64,000 bases of DNA from Spirochaeta lutea (GTDB lineage: Bacteria > Spirochaetota > Spirochaetia > DSM-27196 > Salinispiraceae). The translations under genes and the position numbers were made by a program. Position 1 is the stretch's first letter. The number at the start of each line of letters is the position of its first letter. A model generated the notes under the pieces. That model was not told the origin of the DNA and made no database searches. It worked only from the letters and a program-made list of their open reading frames with translations. Positions 28,124-36,943 of the stretch are shown in pieces. The DNA lies in contig NZ_JNUP01000064.1 of NCBI RefSeq assembly GCF_000758165.1, forward strand, positions 124,001 through 188,000. Reading direction: 5' to 3'.

Positions 28124-29497
28124 ATGGATTTTATTGGGGTTAACCATGATGATAAAAACCGTCAGCTAAAATTTCTTGGACTTGATTCCGAAGATGCATT
28201 ATTTAGCTCCGTACCTGAACAGCTCCGAGTTTCACCGGCTGCTGACGATAACGGCGTGACTGAGTTACAGTTGCGCCGTTTTTTTTCTGGATTGCAAAAA
28301 ACACCGGATGGAAGTATTGAGCAGGCCCGGCGATTTATCGGGGCTGGGGCGTATAACCATTTTATTCCAGCCTGTGTGGATGCATTGGCCTCCGATTCTT
28401 CTTTTACCACAGCCTACACACCCTATCAACCTGAAGCAAGCCAGGGTACATTACAGGCGTTATTCGAGTACCAGACCTTTATGGGTGAACTCCTGATGAT
28501 GGATGTGGTGAATGCCAGCCATTATGATGGCGGAACAGCCCTAGCTGAGGCGGTGAGAATGGCCTTTGCTGTACGTCCCGGGGATGATCACCGTGAGTTC
28601 GCTATAATTGGGCGGCTGCATCCTGAGATCGTGGAGGTTCTAAACACCTACTGCTCACACCTGGAAATTCGGTTTTGTGAATTCTCCCAAGAGGATACCT
28701 TCAGTACTGAAGAGGTGGTGAAGTGGCTTCAGGGCCTGGAGTATCTATTTGCCGGACTGGTGGTATCTCCTGATTTTTACGGCTCTGTGATTGATTATGA
28801 GGATGTGGGGCACGAGATTCATAGAAAAGGTGGATTATTTCTTGTTCATACCGATCCGCTTTCCTGCGTTATGTTCGAGCCACCGGGTTCACAGGGTGCG
28901 GATATCGTTTCCGCCGAGGGACAACCCTTTGGAATCCCCCTATCCTACGGAGGGCCCTACCTCGGGATTCTGGCATGCAAGGAAGGGTTAGTGCGAAAAT
29001 TACCCGGTCGGCTCTGTGGTGAGACGGTTGATGATCGGGGACAGCGAGGCTTCGTACTAACCCTCAGTACCAGGGAGCAACATATTAGGAGGGAGAGGGC
29101 CACAAGTAATATTTGCACAAATCAGGGGCTCATGGCATTGCGGGCGCTCTTGTACATGGCATGGATGGGTAAAAGCGGATTACATCGTATCGCTGAGCTC
29201 TGTTACTACCGGGCGAATTATCTGGCTCGTAAACTTGCTGCTCTACCGGGGGTGGAACTAGTCAACCCGGGAGCTTTTTTTCGAGAGTTTTGTATACGGC
29301 TGCCCCGGGGGTGTTCAGCTAAGAATGTAACTGCCCGGTTAACAGCTCAGGGCTTCGAGGCAGGGGTTGCCCTTTCACGATTTGATTCAGGTAACACCAG
29401 AGAACTGTTGATAGCGGTAACCGAAGTGAATACCCGTGAATCCATGGATGCATTAGTGGAAGCATGTACCGAGGTTCTGGGGAAGAAAGAGGGGTGA
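28124..29497 (+). CDS. gcvPA: Glycine dehydrogenase (decarboxylating) subunit 1
   Basis: A 457-residue N-terminal half of the P protein. Split GcvPA/GcvPB enzymes decarboxylate glycine and load the aminomethyl group onto GcvH. Visible: TAYTPYQPEASQGTLQALFE, NASHYDGGTALAEA, and STREQHIRRERATSNICTNQ, all typical. I chose ATG at 28124, preceded by GAAGGGGG. An upstream in-frame ATG at 28031 lies inside the repeat element and would add a nonsense N-terminus. It ends 2 bp before gcvPB. Confidence 0.94.
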   Translation: MDFIGVNHDDKNRQLKFLGLDSEDALFSSVPEQLRVSPAADDNGVTELQLRRFFSGLQKTPDGSIEQARRFIGAGAYNHFIPACVDALASDSSFTTAYTPYQPEASQGTLQALFEYQTFMGELLMMDVVNASHYDGGTALAEAVRMAFAVRPGDDHREFAIIGRLHPEIVEVLNTYCSHLEIRFCEFSQEDTFSTEEVVKWLQGLEYLFAGLVVSPDFYGSVIDYEDVGHEIHRKGGLFLVHTDPLSCVMFEPPGSQGADIVSAEGQPFGIPLSYGGPYLGILACKEGLVRKLPGRLCGETVDDRGQRGFVLTLSTREQHIRRERATSNICTNQGLMALRALLYMAWMGKSGLHRIAELCYYRANYLARKLAALPGVELVNPGAFFREFCIRLPRGCSAKNVTARLTAQGFEAGVALSRFDSGNTRELLIAVTEVNTRESMDALVEACTEVLGKKEG

Positions 29498-29499
29498 TC

Positions 29500-31029
29500 A
29501 TGGATTCCTATTCGCGAGTAGTACGCTCTCCCGCGTTGCTTTGGGAAACCCCCGAAAGCGGGGGAGTGCTGAGTAATCTCCCCGAGTTGGATGTTCCCCG
29601 GGATGAGTATACCCAGGGAAAGGGGGTACCCAAGAAACGGAGGCACCTTACCATACCCGATCACTCAGAACTGGAGGTGGTACGGCATTTTAAAGGGCTT
29701 GGGCGGGCGAATTTCAGCATTGATGATACCATGTATCCACTTGGCTCCTGTACCATGAAGTATAATCCAAAGATTTCTGAGGAGGTTGCAGGCAACTCGG
29801 TGTTTAAAAACACCCATCCGTATTCTGAAGCAGGAGAGGAGCTGCATGCCCGGATTGTGCATGGACTCCAGGACTTCTTGGTCTCGTTGACAGGGTTACC
29901 GGGGGTGAGCCTAACCCCTGCTGCCGGTGCTCAGGGAGAATTGTCCGGAGTTCTGATTATTCGGGAGTATCAAAGACAGCGGGGTAGCTCACGTCAAGTG
30001 ATGTTAATTCCCGATAGTGCCCATGGCACAAATCCGGCCAGCGTCGCAATGGCTGGTTTGGTTCCCAAGACAATCAAGACCGGACCGGAGGGACGGCTTC
30101 GACTTGCAGATGTTCTTGAGGTGCTTGATGAATCTGTAGCGGGTATCATGGTTACTAATCCAAACACCCTGGGAATCTTCGAACATGAGCTGCCTGCCAT
30201 CGCGGAGGCCGTGCATGAAATTGGCGGACTGGTGTACGGAGACGGAGCGAACTTCAATGCAATTGCGGGCATTATACGGCCGGGAGATCTGGGTGTTGAT
30301 ATCATGCATATCAACCTTCATAAAACCTTCGGTACGCCCCATGGTGGTGGTGGGCCGGGGGCCGGTCCGCTTTGTGTGACCAGGGAGTTAGCGCCGTTTT
30401 TGCCGGGGCCGGTAGCGGTTTCCCAAACCGTTTCTCATAAATCGACGGTGACAGAGTTGGGTAATGATTCCAATGACGGCAGAGAGGGGTCGCGACAGAG
30501 CTTTCGCTTTGTTATGCCCGAGCGCTCTGTTGGCAGGGTTAGGACCTTCTACGGAAATTTTGGTATTACCCTCCGGGCCTATGTGTACATTCTTGTTCAT
30601 GGTCTGAATGGGATACGCCGGAATTCCATCCAGGCGGTATTAAACGCCAATTATCTGAGAAAACGGTTGCAACCTACGCTTTCACCGGCCTTCGGAGATG
30701 AGTGTATGCATGAGTTTGTCTGCCCGAATCCTCTGGTTACCCAAGGGGTTCATACGATTGATATCGCAAAACGGATGCTGGATTATGGAATCCATGCACC
30801 CACGGTGTATTTCCCTCTTATTGTTAAAGAGGCCCTCATGATTGAACCCACAGAAAGTGAATCATTGGCTCAATTGGATGCCCTCGGGGAGGTGTTGGAG
30901 AAGATTGTGAAGGAGGGTCTGGAAAACGCCGAAACCCTGAAGCGGGCCCCGCATAATCTACCCCTGGGTAGATTGGATGAACTGCTCGCGAATAAAAAGC
31001 CGGTGTATCGCCACCGGCTTGGGGGTTAG
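29500..31029 (+). CDS. gcvPB: Glycine dehydrogenase (decarboxylating) subunit 2
   Basis: A 509-residue PLP-binding half of the P protein. The PLP lysine lies in HINLHKTFGTPHGGGGPGAG. Other family motifs are TMYPLGSCTMKYNPK and TPAAGAQGELSG. ATG at 29500 starts 2 bp after the gcvPA stop, with GAGGGG upstream. Completes a T-H-PA-PB cluster; the L protein (lipoamide dehydrogenase) is not in the window. It converges on the DUF4342 gene with only 1 bp between the stop codons. Confidence 0.96.
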   Translation: MDSYSRVVRSPALLWETPESGGVLSNLPELDVPRDEYTQGKGVPKKRRHLTIPDHSELEVVRHFKGLGRANFSIDDTMYPLGSCTMKYNPKISEEVAGNSVFKNTHPYSEAGEELHARIVHGLQDFLVSLTGLPGVSLTPAAGAQGELSGVLIIREYQRQRGSSRQVMLIPDSAHGTNPASVAMAGLVPKTIKTGPEGRLRLADVLEVLDESVAGIMVTNPNTLGIFEHELPAIAEAVHEIGGLVYGDGANFNAIAGIIRPGDLGVDIMHINLHKTFGTPHGGGGPGAGPLCVTRELAPFLPGPVAVSQTVSHKSTVTELGNDSNDGREGSRQSFRFVMPERSVGRVRTFYGNFGITLRAYVYILVHGLNGIRRNSIQAVLNANYLRKRLQPTLSPAFGDECMHEFVCPNPLVTQGVHTIDIAKRMLDYGIHAPTVYFPLIVKEALMIEPTESESLAQLDALGEVLEKIVKEGLENAETLKRAPHNLPLGRLDELLANKKPVYRHRLGG

Positions 31030-31030
31030 A

Positions 31031-31294
31031 TTAGTCGTCGTGTCCGTCAATGCGCTGGACTTCCACCCGCACATGGGTTAGAAGGGCTGCTGCAGCACCG
31101 ATAGCCGCGAGTACGGGTGCAAAGAGAGTCAAAGCTCCGCCAACTGCCACACCTGCAGTTACCGGGATCTCAAAAAGGACTTCACCGTTTTCTTTTTTTA
31201 TGGTGATTTTGCGTACATTGCCCTGATGAATAAGTTCTTTTATCCGCTCGACTAGTTCGCTACCGTTGAATTTAAACTCTTCTTTCTGGCTCAT
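31031..31294 (-). CDS. DUF4342 small protein
   Basis: An 87-residue protein matching DUF4342 by pattern: an N-terminal helix (LVERIKELIHQGNVRKITIKK), a strand pair (GEVLFEIPVTAGV), a Gly/Ala-rich hydrophobic segment (GALTLFAPVLAAIGAAAALL) that may be a membrane hairpin, and a short charged tail. Function unknown; some members carry an added UBA-like helix. AGGAGG lies before the ATG. A palindrome AGAAGTactataccACTTCT (31308-31327) overlaps a TATAGT box just upstream, and a leader RNA unit with its own promoter and terminator precedes that. Confidence 0.75.
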   Translation of the reverse strand: MSQKEEFKFNGSELVERIKELIHQGNVRKITIKKENGEVLFEIPVTAGVAVGGALTLFAPVLAAIGAAAALLTHVRVEVQRIDGHDD

Positions 31295-31307
31295 TGTGAA
31301 TCCTCCT

Positions 31308-31327
31308 AGAAGTACTATACCACTTCT
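31308..31327 (-). promoter_or_regulatory. Palindrome overlapping a possible -10 box of the DUF4342 gene
   Basis: AGAAGT and ACTTCT arms flank an 8-bp centre containing TATAGT on the minus strand, 10 bp before the ribosome binding site. It could be a repressor operator or a small hairpin in the mRNA. The -35 region is poor. Confidence 0.35.
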
Positions 31328-31352
31328 GTAGAATCTTATTCGAAAAAGTAAT

Positions 31353-31388
31353 AAAAAAAGTGCGGACAGTGTACCATTCTGTCCGCAC
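31353..31388 (-). terminator. Intrinsic terminator of the leader RNA
   Basis: Perfect 10-bp stem GTGCGGACAG/CTGTCCGCAC with a 9-nt loop; read leftward it is followed by TTTTTTT. No gene ends just before it, which is why a short RNA is proposed. Confidence 0.85.
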
Positions 31389-31490
31389 CATACCAGAAAC
31401 CACGACCTCTAACAGAGGATCACAGCTGAAGGAAAACCAACGGAATCCCTTCAAAGCATAACCAAAATCCACAGTCTTAGGAGACTTTGT
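31353..31490 (-). ncRNA. Candidate small RNA or structured leader upstream of DUF4342
   Basis: A predicted leftward transcript of about 138 nt, bounded by a good promoter (31497-31525) and an intrinsic terminator (31353-31388). In order it can form hairpin AGTCTcctaAGACT, a GAAGG/CCTTC stem, hairpin CCTCTgttAGAGG and the terminator. No plausible protein is encoded within it. Either it is a stand-alone RNA or an attenuator leader for DUF4342, whose start lies about 58 bp past the terminator. It does not match any riboswitch I recognise. Confidence 0.5.
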
Positions 31491-31496
31491 ACTGAC

Positions 31497-31525
31497 AATA
31501 TATAATACCGTACAAAAATAGTCAA
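31497..31525 (-). promoter_or_regulatory. Sigma-70 promoter of the leader RNA
   Basis: On the minus strand TTGACT, 17-bp spacer, TATATT. Expected transcription start is near 31490. It is divergent from the diaminopimelate decarboxylase-like gene. Confidence 0.6.
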
Positions 31526-31605
31526 GTATAAATGCTAACTATCTCACATGAGATGTTTATACCTTTCGGTGGTAATCGGCTGAGGGCCAGATTGACATTC
31601 CGAGG

Positions 31606-32892
31606 ATGCTTGTCTATTTTTCTGGTATGACAGACAAACAAGTACCGATTACCAAGTCTTGGGTTGAGGAGCATCAGGCCACCATTCCTACACCCTACCA
31701 CCTGTATGATGAGCGGAATATCCGGGAGAACGCCCGGTATGTAAACGGCGCCTTTTCCTGGGTGTCAAATTCTGAGGCGAAGCCCGGGGGATTTAAGAAT
31801 TATTTTGCGGTGAAGGCTCTTCCTAATCCGGCAATTATGAGACTGCTTCAGGAAGAGGGGATGGGATTTGATTGCAGCTCAGGTGCGGAGCTTGCTCTCT
31901 GTGAACGGATTGGGGTTAGGGGTGAGGAAATTATGTTTACCTCTAACGATACCACCCGGGAGGAATATGAGAAGGCAGCTGCGCTGGGTGCGATTATAAA
32001 CCTTGATGATATTTCCCATATCGCGTTTCTTGAAAAGACCCTGGGTTCATTGCCGGAGCTGCTTTGTTTCCGTTACAATCCGGGTCCACTCCGGGAGGGG
32101 AATGTAATTATCGGGAGGCCGGAAGAAGCCAAGTACGGGTTTACCCGGGATCAGATTCTGAAAGGCTATGAAATCTGTAAACAGAAAGGCGTGAAGCGTT
32201 TCGGACTCCATACCATGGTTGCCAGTAACGAGCTGGATCCGGATTATTTTATTGAAACTGCGCGGATGCTGTTTGAACTCGCTGTGGAGGTTAAGCAAAC
32301 TCTAGGTATTTCTATAGAGTTCGTGAACCTAGGGGGAGGTATCGGGATTCCTTACAAGCCTGAGGATACCAGGGTAGATCTCGAGTATGTAAGTACGGGT
32401 ATTGAAACCTTGTATGAGCAGATCATTGTACCCGAAGGACTGCATCCTCTCAGGATTGTCATGGAGAACGGTCGGATGATTACCGGTCCCTATGGATACC
32501 TGGTTACACGTGTTCTCCATCTGAAAAACACCTATAAGTCGTATGTTGGTTTGGATGCAAGCATGGCAAATCTCATGCGGCCCGGAATGTATGGGGCCTA
32601 TCACCATATTACTGTCTTGGGCAAGGAGCATTCTGAACCGACCTCGGTTTATGATGTTACCGGAAGTCTATGTGAAAATAATGATAAGTTTGCCATCGAC
32701 CGTTCCTTACCGTCCATCGGGGTGGATGATGTCCTGGTGATTCATGACACCGGTGCCCACGGCCATTCCATGGGGTTTAACTACAATGGGAAATTACGCT
32801 CCGCTGAGGTTTTATTGCAGATGGATGGATCCCCCCGGGTAATTCGTAGAAAAGAAACCCTGGAGGATTATTTCGCAACCCTGGAATTCTAA
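31606..32892 (+). CDS. lysA: Diaminopimelate decarboxylase-like (fold type III PLP) enzyme
   Basis: A 428-residue alanine-racemase-fold PLP decarboxylase. The PLP Lys is in NYFAVKALPNPAIMRLL; also seen are the Gly-rich NLGGGIGIPY, the partner-site motif SLCENNDKFAIDR, and DTGAHGHSMGFNYNGKLRSAEVLL. This set fits LysA, the last step of lysine and meso-DAP synthesis. Some Orn/Arg decarboxylase relatives share it, so substrate is not certain. The ATG at 31606 has GAGG directly against it; ATG at 31627 is an alternative. A 105-bp element follows, then the convergent menA-like gene. Confidence 0.8.
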   Translation: MLVYFSGMTDKQVPITKSWVEEHQATIPTPYHLYDERNIRENARYVNGAFSWVSNSEAKPGGFKNYFAVKALPNPAIMRLLQEEGMGFDCSSGAELALCERIGVRGEEIMFTSNDTTREEYEKAAALGAIINLDDISHIAFLEKTLGSLPELLCFRYNPGPLREGNVIIGRPEEAKYGFTRDQILKGYEICKQKGVKRFGLHTMVASNELDPDYFIETARMLFELAVEVKQTLGISIEFVNLGGGIGIPYKPEDTRVDLEYVSTGIETLYEQIIVPEGLHPLRIVMENGRMITGPYGYLVTRVLHLKNTYKSYVGLDASMANLMRPGMYGAYHHITVLGKEHSEPTSVYDVTGSLCENNDKFAIDRSLPSIGVDDVLVIHDTGAHGHSMGFNYNGKLRSAEVLLQMDGSPRVIRRKETLEDYFATLEF

Positions 32893-32942
32893 TACGAAGC
32901 TTGAGTGCTTTCCGGTTGATTGCATCACCCGGATGTATTGGA

Positions 32943-33045
32943 TAGTGCGCAAAAGGTTGTAAACGACACCGATATAGCGGCGCAGGCTATAATCCCACCC
33001 ATGGGTGGGGTCGCCGGGGTGCAATAGTACAACCTCTGCGCACCA
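32943..33045 (+). repeat. 105-bp inverted-repeat element, well-preserved copy (lysA-menA gap)
   Basis: TAGTGCGCAAAAGGTTGTAA at the left, TACAACCTCTGCGCACCA at the right. The centre is a perfect palindrome CCCACCCATGGGTGGG. The block GATATAGCGGCG is shared with other copies. It lies between two convergent genes, where it could also act as a hairpin at their 3' ends. Confidence 0.92.
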
Positions 33046-33053
33046 GCGATACA

Positions 33054-33953
33054 TTACGAAGATAGGTACTCTAGTGCGAGGGATGCTGCATACGTCAGGG
33101 TGAAAACAATAAAGCTTTTTGATATGGCCCCCATGGAGGGGCCTTTTCTTTGGTGGGATAGACCGCGGCTGATGGCTCTTCCTATGAGGATTACGGATAC
33201 CCCCCAGCCGACTGTTACAAGCAGCAGGCGGGGGAGATGTATATCCGAGACTAGGAGGGCAATTAGATACGCAAGGGTGATTTCACCGTAGATGAGCACC
33301 TTGGAAAGGCGGTAACCAAGAAGTATCGAGAGGGTTTTTCGGCCTGCCTTGGCATCTCCTTCAATATCGCAGGTATTATTCACCGTTAATATGCCAGCAA
33401 TAAAAATGGTACTCGGTAGGGACGATAGAATCACCCCGGAAGAAATCGGAACATTTTGACTCAATACCACTACGAAAAACAGAATAGAGCCCAAAAACCC
33501 TCCGGCAAACAGCTCGCCCAGAGGAGTACGGCTGATGGGTTTGGGTCCCCCAGAATAGAGATACCCGGCTGATAAACTTAATACTCCCAGAATGAGGAGC
33601 GGCCATCCCGTTCTAAGAATGAGTATGAATCCGAGAACGATGGCGATAGTAAATAATCCGGCGGAGATGAGAAGGGCGTAGGCAGGAGGTACTTGTTGAT
33701 GCACCAGTACCTTATCCTCTTCGCGGTTATGCTCGCGATGATCCACCTGATGTTCATAGTCGAAAAAGGTATTAAAGCCGGTGGTCCCCATGTCTACCAG
33801 GAGGGCAGCAGAAACGGTAAGAATTAGGTTGGTCAGGTTCAGCTGGAATCCCTGGGCAAGCAGGTAGAGGTGAGCAATGAGCAGGGTGGAGACGGAGACT
33901 ATTTTTGTTCGTATTTCGACTATGCGAAAAAACTGGTGGGCCGTTAGACTCAC
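33054..33953 (-). CDS. menA: UbiA-family prenyltransferase (MenA-like)
   Basis: A 299-residue membrane protein with about eight to nine helices. The two Asp-rich prenyl-diphosphate sites are [11 protein letters not shown] and [21 protein letters not shown]; the second is close to MenA, which adds the polyprenyl tail to 1,4-dihydroxy-2-naphthoate in menaquinone synthesis. Other UbiA substrates cannot be excluded, and no other men genes are in the window. The GTG start overlaps the stop of the ABC ATPase gene by 4 bp (GTGA), so it is the last gene of an amino-acid transporter operon. Confidence 0.8.
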   Translation of the reverse strand: MSLTAHQFFRIVEIRTKIVSVSTLLIAHLYLLAQGFQLNLTNLILTVSAALLVDMGTTGFNTFFDYEHQVDHREHNREEDKVLVHQQVPPAYALLISAGLFTIAIVLGFILILRTGWPLLILGVLSLSAGYLYSGGPKPISRTPLGELFAGGFLGSILFFVVVLSQNVPISSGVILSSLPSTIFIAGILTVNNTCDIEGDAKAGRKTLSILLGYRLSKVLIYGEITLAYLIALLVSDIHLPRLLLVTVGWGVSVILIGRAISRGLSHQRKGPSMGAISKSFIVFTLTYAASLALEYLSS

Positions 33954-34726
33954 AGGATGTGCTCCAGAAAGCGTTTGGTTCGATCCTCCCGTGGATTCTC
34001 AAATATGTCCTTCGGCGAACCGGTTTCTACGATTTGTCCCTCGTCCATAAAAATAACGGTGTCTGCGGCGGCACGGGCAAAACCCATTTCATGACTTACG
34101 ACGAGCATGGTCATCCCTTCTTTGGCAAGATCCATCATAACGTCAAGCACCTCTTTGATCATTTCTGGATCTAGGGCGCTGGTAGGTTCGTCAAAGAGCA
34201 TGACCTTTGGATTCATCGCCAGGGCCCGGGCGATGGCGACCCGCTGTTGTTGGCCGCCGGAGAGTTGATCCGGGTAGGAGTCAGCTTTGTCGGCGAGTCC
34301 CACCCGCTCTAAGAGATGCCTGGCCGTTTCTTGTGCTTCCCCTTTCGGTATGTGTTTTACCGTGGTAGGTGCCATGGTGATGTTATCGAGCACGGTGAGG
34401 TGGGGGAAGAGATGGAAATTCTGAAACACCATCCCCACTTCTTCCCGGATTAAACGGATGTCGGTGCGGGGGTCGGTTACCGAATCTTGATCAATCCAGA
34501 TTTGACCCTTGCTGAGGTACTCAAGGCGGTTAATGCTGCGCAGCAGGGTGCTTTTTCCGCTGCCCGAGGGCCCGATGATCAGAATGACCTGGCCGGGTTT
34601 AACGTCTAAAGAGACATTGTTTACGGCAAGAAGCGAGCCGAACCGTTTAGTCGCATTGCGAATAGTCACCCGGTTATGTTCGGGTGGATTTGCAATCTTT
34701 GCAGATCTAGTTTTTTTTGCTGTCAC
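33950..34726 (-). CDS. Polar amino acid ABC transporter ATP-binding protein
   Basis: A 258-residue ABC ATPase of the GlnQ/HisP type. Walker [11 protein letters not shown]-loop [17 protein letters not shown], signature [17 protein letters not shown], Walker [16 protein letters not shown], and the switch His in [18 protein letters not shown] start at 34726 overlaps the permease end by 20 bp. A short basic N-terminal extension precedes the core. The likely substrate is a polar amino acid. Confidence 0.95.
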   Translation of the reverse strand: MTAKKTRSAKIANPPEHNRVTIRNATKRFGSLLAVNNVSLDVKPGQVILIIGPSGSGKSTLLRSINRLEYLSKGQIWIDQDSVTDPRTDIRLIREEVGMVFQNFHLFPHLTVLDNITMAPTTVKHIPKGEAQETARHLLERVGLADKADSYPDQLSGGQQQRVAIARALAMNPKVMLFDEPTSALDPEMIKEVLDVMMDLAKEGMTMLVVSHEMGFARAAADTVIFMDEGQIVETGSPKDIFENPREDRTKRFLEHIL

Positions 34727-35543
34727 GATTGTCTAACCTTTCTTCGAGGATTCCAACGAGTTTAGAGAAAAAGAGGGTCAAAAGAAGGTATACCAAGGCT
34801 ACCACAGTAAAGGCTTCAAAGTACTCGAAGGTTGTGGATGAGTATTCCCGGGCTCTACGGAGCAGGTCGCTCACCGCCAGGATTGAGACGAGGCTTGAAT
34901 CCTTTAGCATGGCGATAAACTCGTTTCCTACCGGGGGGAGGATGATTTTAATGGTTTGTGGCAGGATGATCTTTCTGATGGCTTGACCGCGGCTGAGTCC
35001 CAGGGCGAGGGCTGCCTCAAACTGTCCCCGGGGTATGGATTGTAATCCCGCCCGGAAAATTTCTGCCATGTATGCCCCGTAACAGATTGTCATAGCGGTG
35101 ATTGCACTGATAAACGGAGAAAGACGTAAAATTCCACCCAGGGCAAAATAAATATAAAACAGCTGTACCAGAAGGGGAATACCCCGGATTATTTCCACAT
35201 ATACCGTAGCAATGCGGTTTATGAGAATGTTTCGGGATATACGTCCGAGTCCGACAAATAGCCCTACCACCAAGGATAGCAGGATCGAAATAACGGTGAC
35301 CTCAAAGGTTACGAGTACCCCGTCGGGTATGAACGTAAGAATTGTCCAGTATGGATCAGGTTTTACAATGGGTAAGATAATGAGAAGGGCGAGGGCTCCG
35401 AAGAAGGCAATGTTCCACGAGCTGAATAGAGCGTTGTCGCCGCGTTCGGGTATGAGTTGCCCGTCAGATATTTCAATACGAAGACCCCCTTTTACGGGGG
35501 TCTCTGAGGTTTTTTCTTTGGATTTCTCGTTTAGTACAGCCAC
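34707..35543 (-). CDS. Polar amino acid ABC transporter permease
   Basis: A 278-residue HisM/GlnP-family inner membrane protein. After a hydrophilic N-terminal stretch of about 45 residues it has five to six helices and the coupling motif [21 protein letters not shown] (EAA loop). GTG start at 35543 overlaps the binding-protein end by 13 bp, with AAGG upstream. A single permease gene suggests a homodimer. Confidence 0.94.
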   Translation of the reverse strand: MAVLNEKSKEKTSETPVKGGLRIEISDGQLIPERGDNALFSSWNIAFFGALALLIILPIVKPDPYWTILTFIPDGVLVTFEVTVISILLSLVVGLFVGLGRISRNILINRIATVYVEIIRGIPLLVQLFYIYFALGGILRLSPFISAITAMTICYGAYMAEIFRAGLQSIPRGQFEAALALGLSRGQAIRKIILPQTIKIILPPVGNEFIAMLKDSSLVSILAVSDLLRRAREYSSTTFEYFEAFTVVALVYLLLTLFFSKLVGILEERLDNRDSKKN

Positions 35544-36298
35544 TTTGCCTTAAGCTCCTCTAACTTTCCGGACTGAGTGATTGCCCTGAGTCCGGTGTTA
35601 ATCAGATCAAGAATCTCGGAATTTCCCTTGCGGACAGCGATCCCGAAATATTCTTCGGTGAAGGGTTCTCCGACGATTTTTAGGTTCTCGGCATAGCTTG
35701 GATTCTGCAATGCAAAGTCGGCAGCGATGGGGCTGTCTGCGATTACGGCATCAATATCGCCCTTTTGCAGTGCGGCCATGGCAAGACCAATCTCATCATA
35801 GGATTTCAGGGTGGCGTTCTCAATGGACTGTACCGCGATGGCACCAGTGGTGCCCTGTTGTGCTCCGATGCTTTTTCCTGTGAGATCCAAGTGGCTAGAA
35901 ATATTGGTGTTATCCGTACGGACAACTACCACCTGGCCGGCGTTTACATAGGGGTCTGAGAAATCCATCGATTTTTTCCGATCTTCGGTGATGGTTACAG
36001 AGCTAATAACAGCATCATACTGGCCGTTTGCCAGCCCGGCAAAGATTCCGTCCCATGCGGTATTTTTTATTTCCACGGCGAAGCCGGCTTCGGCGGCGAT
36101 GGCATTCATTACATCGATGTCGAACCCTACGAGTTCTTTATTCTCATTGATGAACTCCATGGGGGGCCAGGTTGCATCACTGGCTACGGTTATTGTGAGA
36201 ACTCCGTCGGCGCTTTCTTGACCACCTCCGGCGATTGCAAGAGGTAACACGGCCAATACCATGACCAGAGTTACGATAATCTTGATGATTCCTTTCAT
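35531..36298 (-). CDS. Amino acid ABC transporter substrate-binding protein
   Basis: A 255-residue periplasmic binding protein of SBP family 3. Signal peptide residues 1-23 end LPLAIAGGG, without a lipobox Cys, so it looks soluble. Typical parts: ATWPPMEFINENKELVGFDIDVMNAIA, the amino-acid-binding DAVISSVTITEDRKKSMDFSDPY, and GAQQGTTGAIAVQS. The GluNE-like FINENKELVGFD start and this gene order point to a polar or charged amino acid, but which one cannot be told. A strong promoter lies 40-65 bp upstream. Confidence 0.94.
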   Translation of the reverse strand: MKGIIKIIVTLVMVLAVLPLAIAGGGQESADGVLTITVASDATWPPMEFINENKELVGFDIDVMNAIAAEAGFAVEIKNTAWDGIFAGLANGQYDAVISSVTITEDRKKSMDFSDPYVNAGQVVVVRTDNTNISSHLDLTGKSIGAQQGTTGAIAVQSIENATLKSYDEIGLAMAALQKGDIDAVIADSPIAADFALQNPSYAENLKIVGEPFTEEYFGIAVRKGNSEILDLINTGLRAITQSGKLEELKAKWLY

Positions 36299-36336
36299 GT
36301 GTACTCCTCCTGTATAATTATTCAGTACAATGTAAA

Positions 36337-36364
36337 ATTATACAGTACGGAAGAAAAAAGTAAA
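36337..36364 (-). promoter_or_regulatory. Promoter and possible operator of the amino acid transporter operon
   Basis: Minus strand TTTACT, 16-bp spacer, TATAAT. GTACTGTATAATT is repeated about 20 bp downstream as GTACTGAATAATT, so a regulator may bind the two direct repeats over and after the -10 box. AGGAGG follows before the ATG. Confidence 0.6.
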
Positions 36365-36408
36365 GATAGATTGGGGGGAGTTTCTTGCCGGGACGATTAG
36401 TTTCTCCA

Positions 36409-36510
36409 TGCACGAAAGGTTGTACCATCGCCCTTCGACGACACTACCCCTGGAGCTGGTCTGCCTCTAACCCCGCTATATCCAGTGTATTCAACAAGCT
36501 TCTCGGCACT
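36409..36510 (-). repeat. 105-bp inverted-repeat element, decayed reverse copy
   Basis: Reversed, it reads GTGCCGAGAAGCTTGTTGAA, then CACTGGATATAGCGGGG, ending GGTACAACCTTTCGTGCA. Both arms and the inner ATATAGCGG block are recognisable. It lies between the ArsR gene and the transporter operon promoter. Confidence 0.7.
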
Positions 36511-36582
36511 TGGGTAGTGTTTATACCGGATTACGGAGATTCAGGTGGAGTAACGAGGTGGGTATCCCCGGTGGGAAAACGG

Positions 36583-36918
36583 TTATTCGTTTATGTGTTC
36601 GAGTCCGTCGTTTATTATGCAGGAGACATGGCTATCTGAGATGGAATAGTAGGCGGTTTTTCCCTCTTTTCGAAATGTGACGAGATTTGCTTGGCGGAGG
36701 ATCTTCAGCTGATGGCTAATACCCGATTGACTGGCATTCAGAGCTTCCGCAATTTGACCGACGTTGAGTTCTTTATTCATGAGGGCGAAGAGAATGCGCT
36801 GCCTGGTTGGATCGCCGAAAACCTTAAAAAAATCTGCGAGTCTTTGCAGGGTCTGGTTGTCCGGGGCAGGATTGTAATCGTGACATAGGGGTTCTACCAT
36901 GTCGTTCTGGTGATTCAT
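36583..36918 (-). CDS. ArsR/SmtB-family metal-sensing repressor (zinc-type alpha-5 site)
   Basis: A 111-residue winged-helix regulator. The DNA-recognition helix is in QIAEALNASQSGISHQLKIL and the wing is FRKEGKTAYYSIS. The last helix holds Asp95, His97, His108 and Glu111, in the spacing DxHx(10)HxxE of the SmtB/CzrA alpha-5 site that binds Zn, Co or Ni; Glu111 is the last residue. The alpha-3 Cys ligands of cadmium sensors are missing (ELNVGQ). ATG at 36918 is preferred; TTG at 36936 and ATG at 36900 are alternatives. It lies downstream of the sensor kinase, 25 bp apart. Confidence 0.85.
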   Translation of the reverse strand: MNHQNDMVEPLCHDYNPAPDNQTLQRLADFFKVFGDPTRQRILFALMNKELNVGQIAEALNASQSGISHQLKILRQANLVTFRKEGKTAYYSISDSHVSCIINDGLEHINE

Positions 36919-36943
36919 TGTATTACTATACACCAAGGTGGTA

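Noticed and set aside
31272-31472. Minus-strand reading frame over the leader RNA
   Set aside because: It spans the terminator, overlaps the DUF4342 start and has no ribosome binding site or family match.
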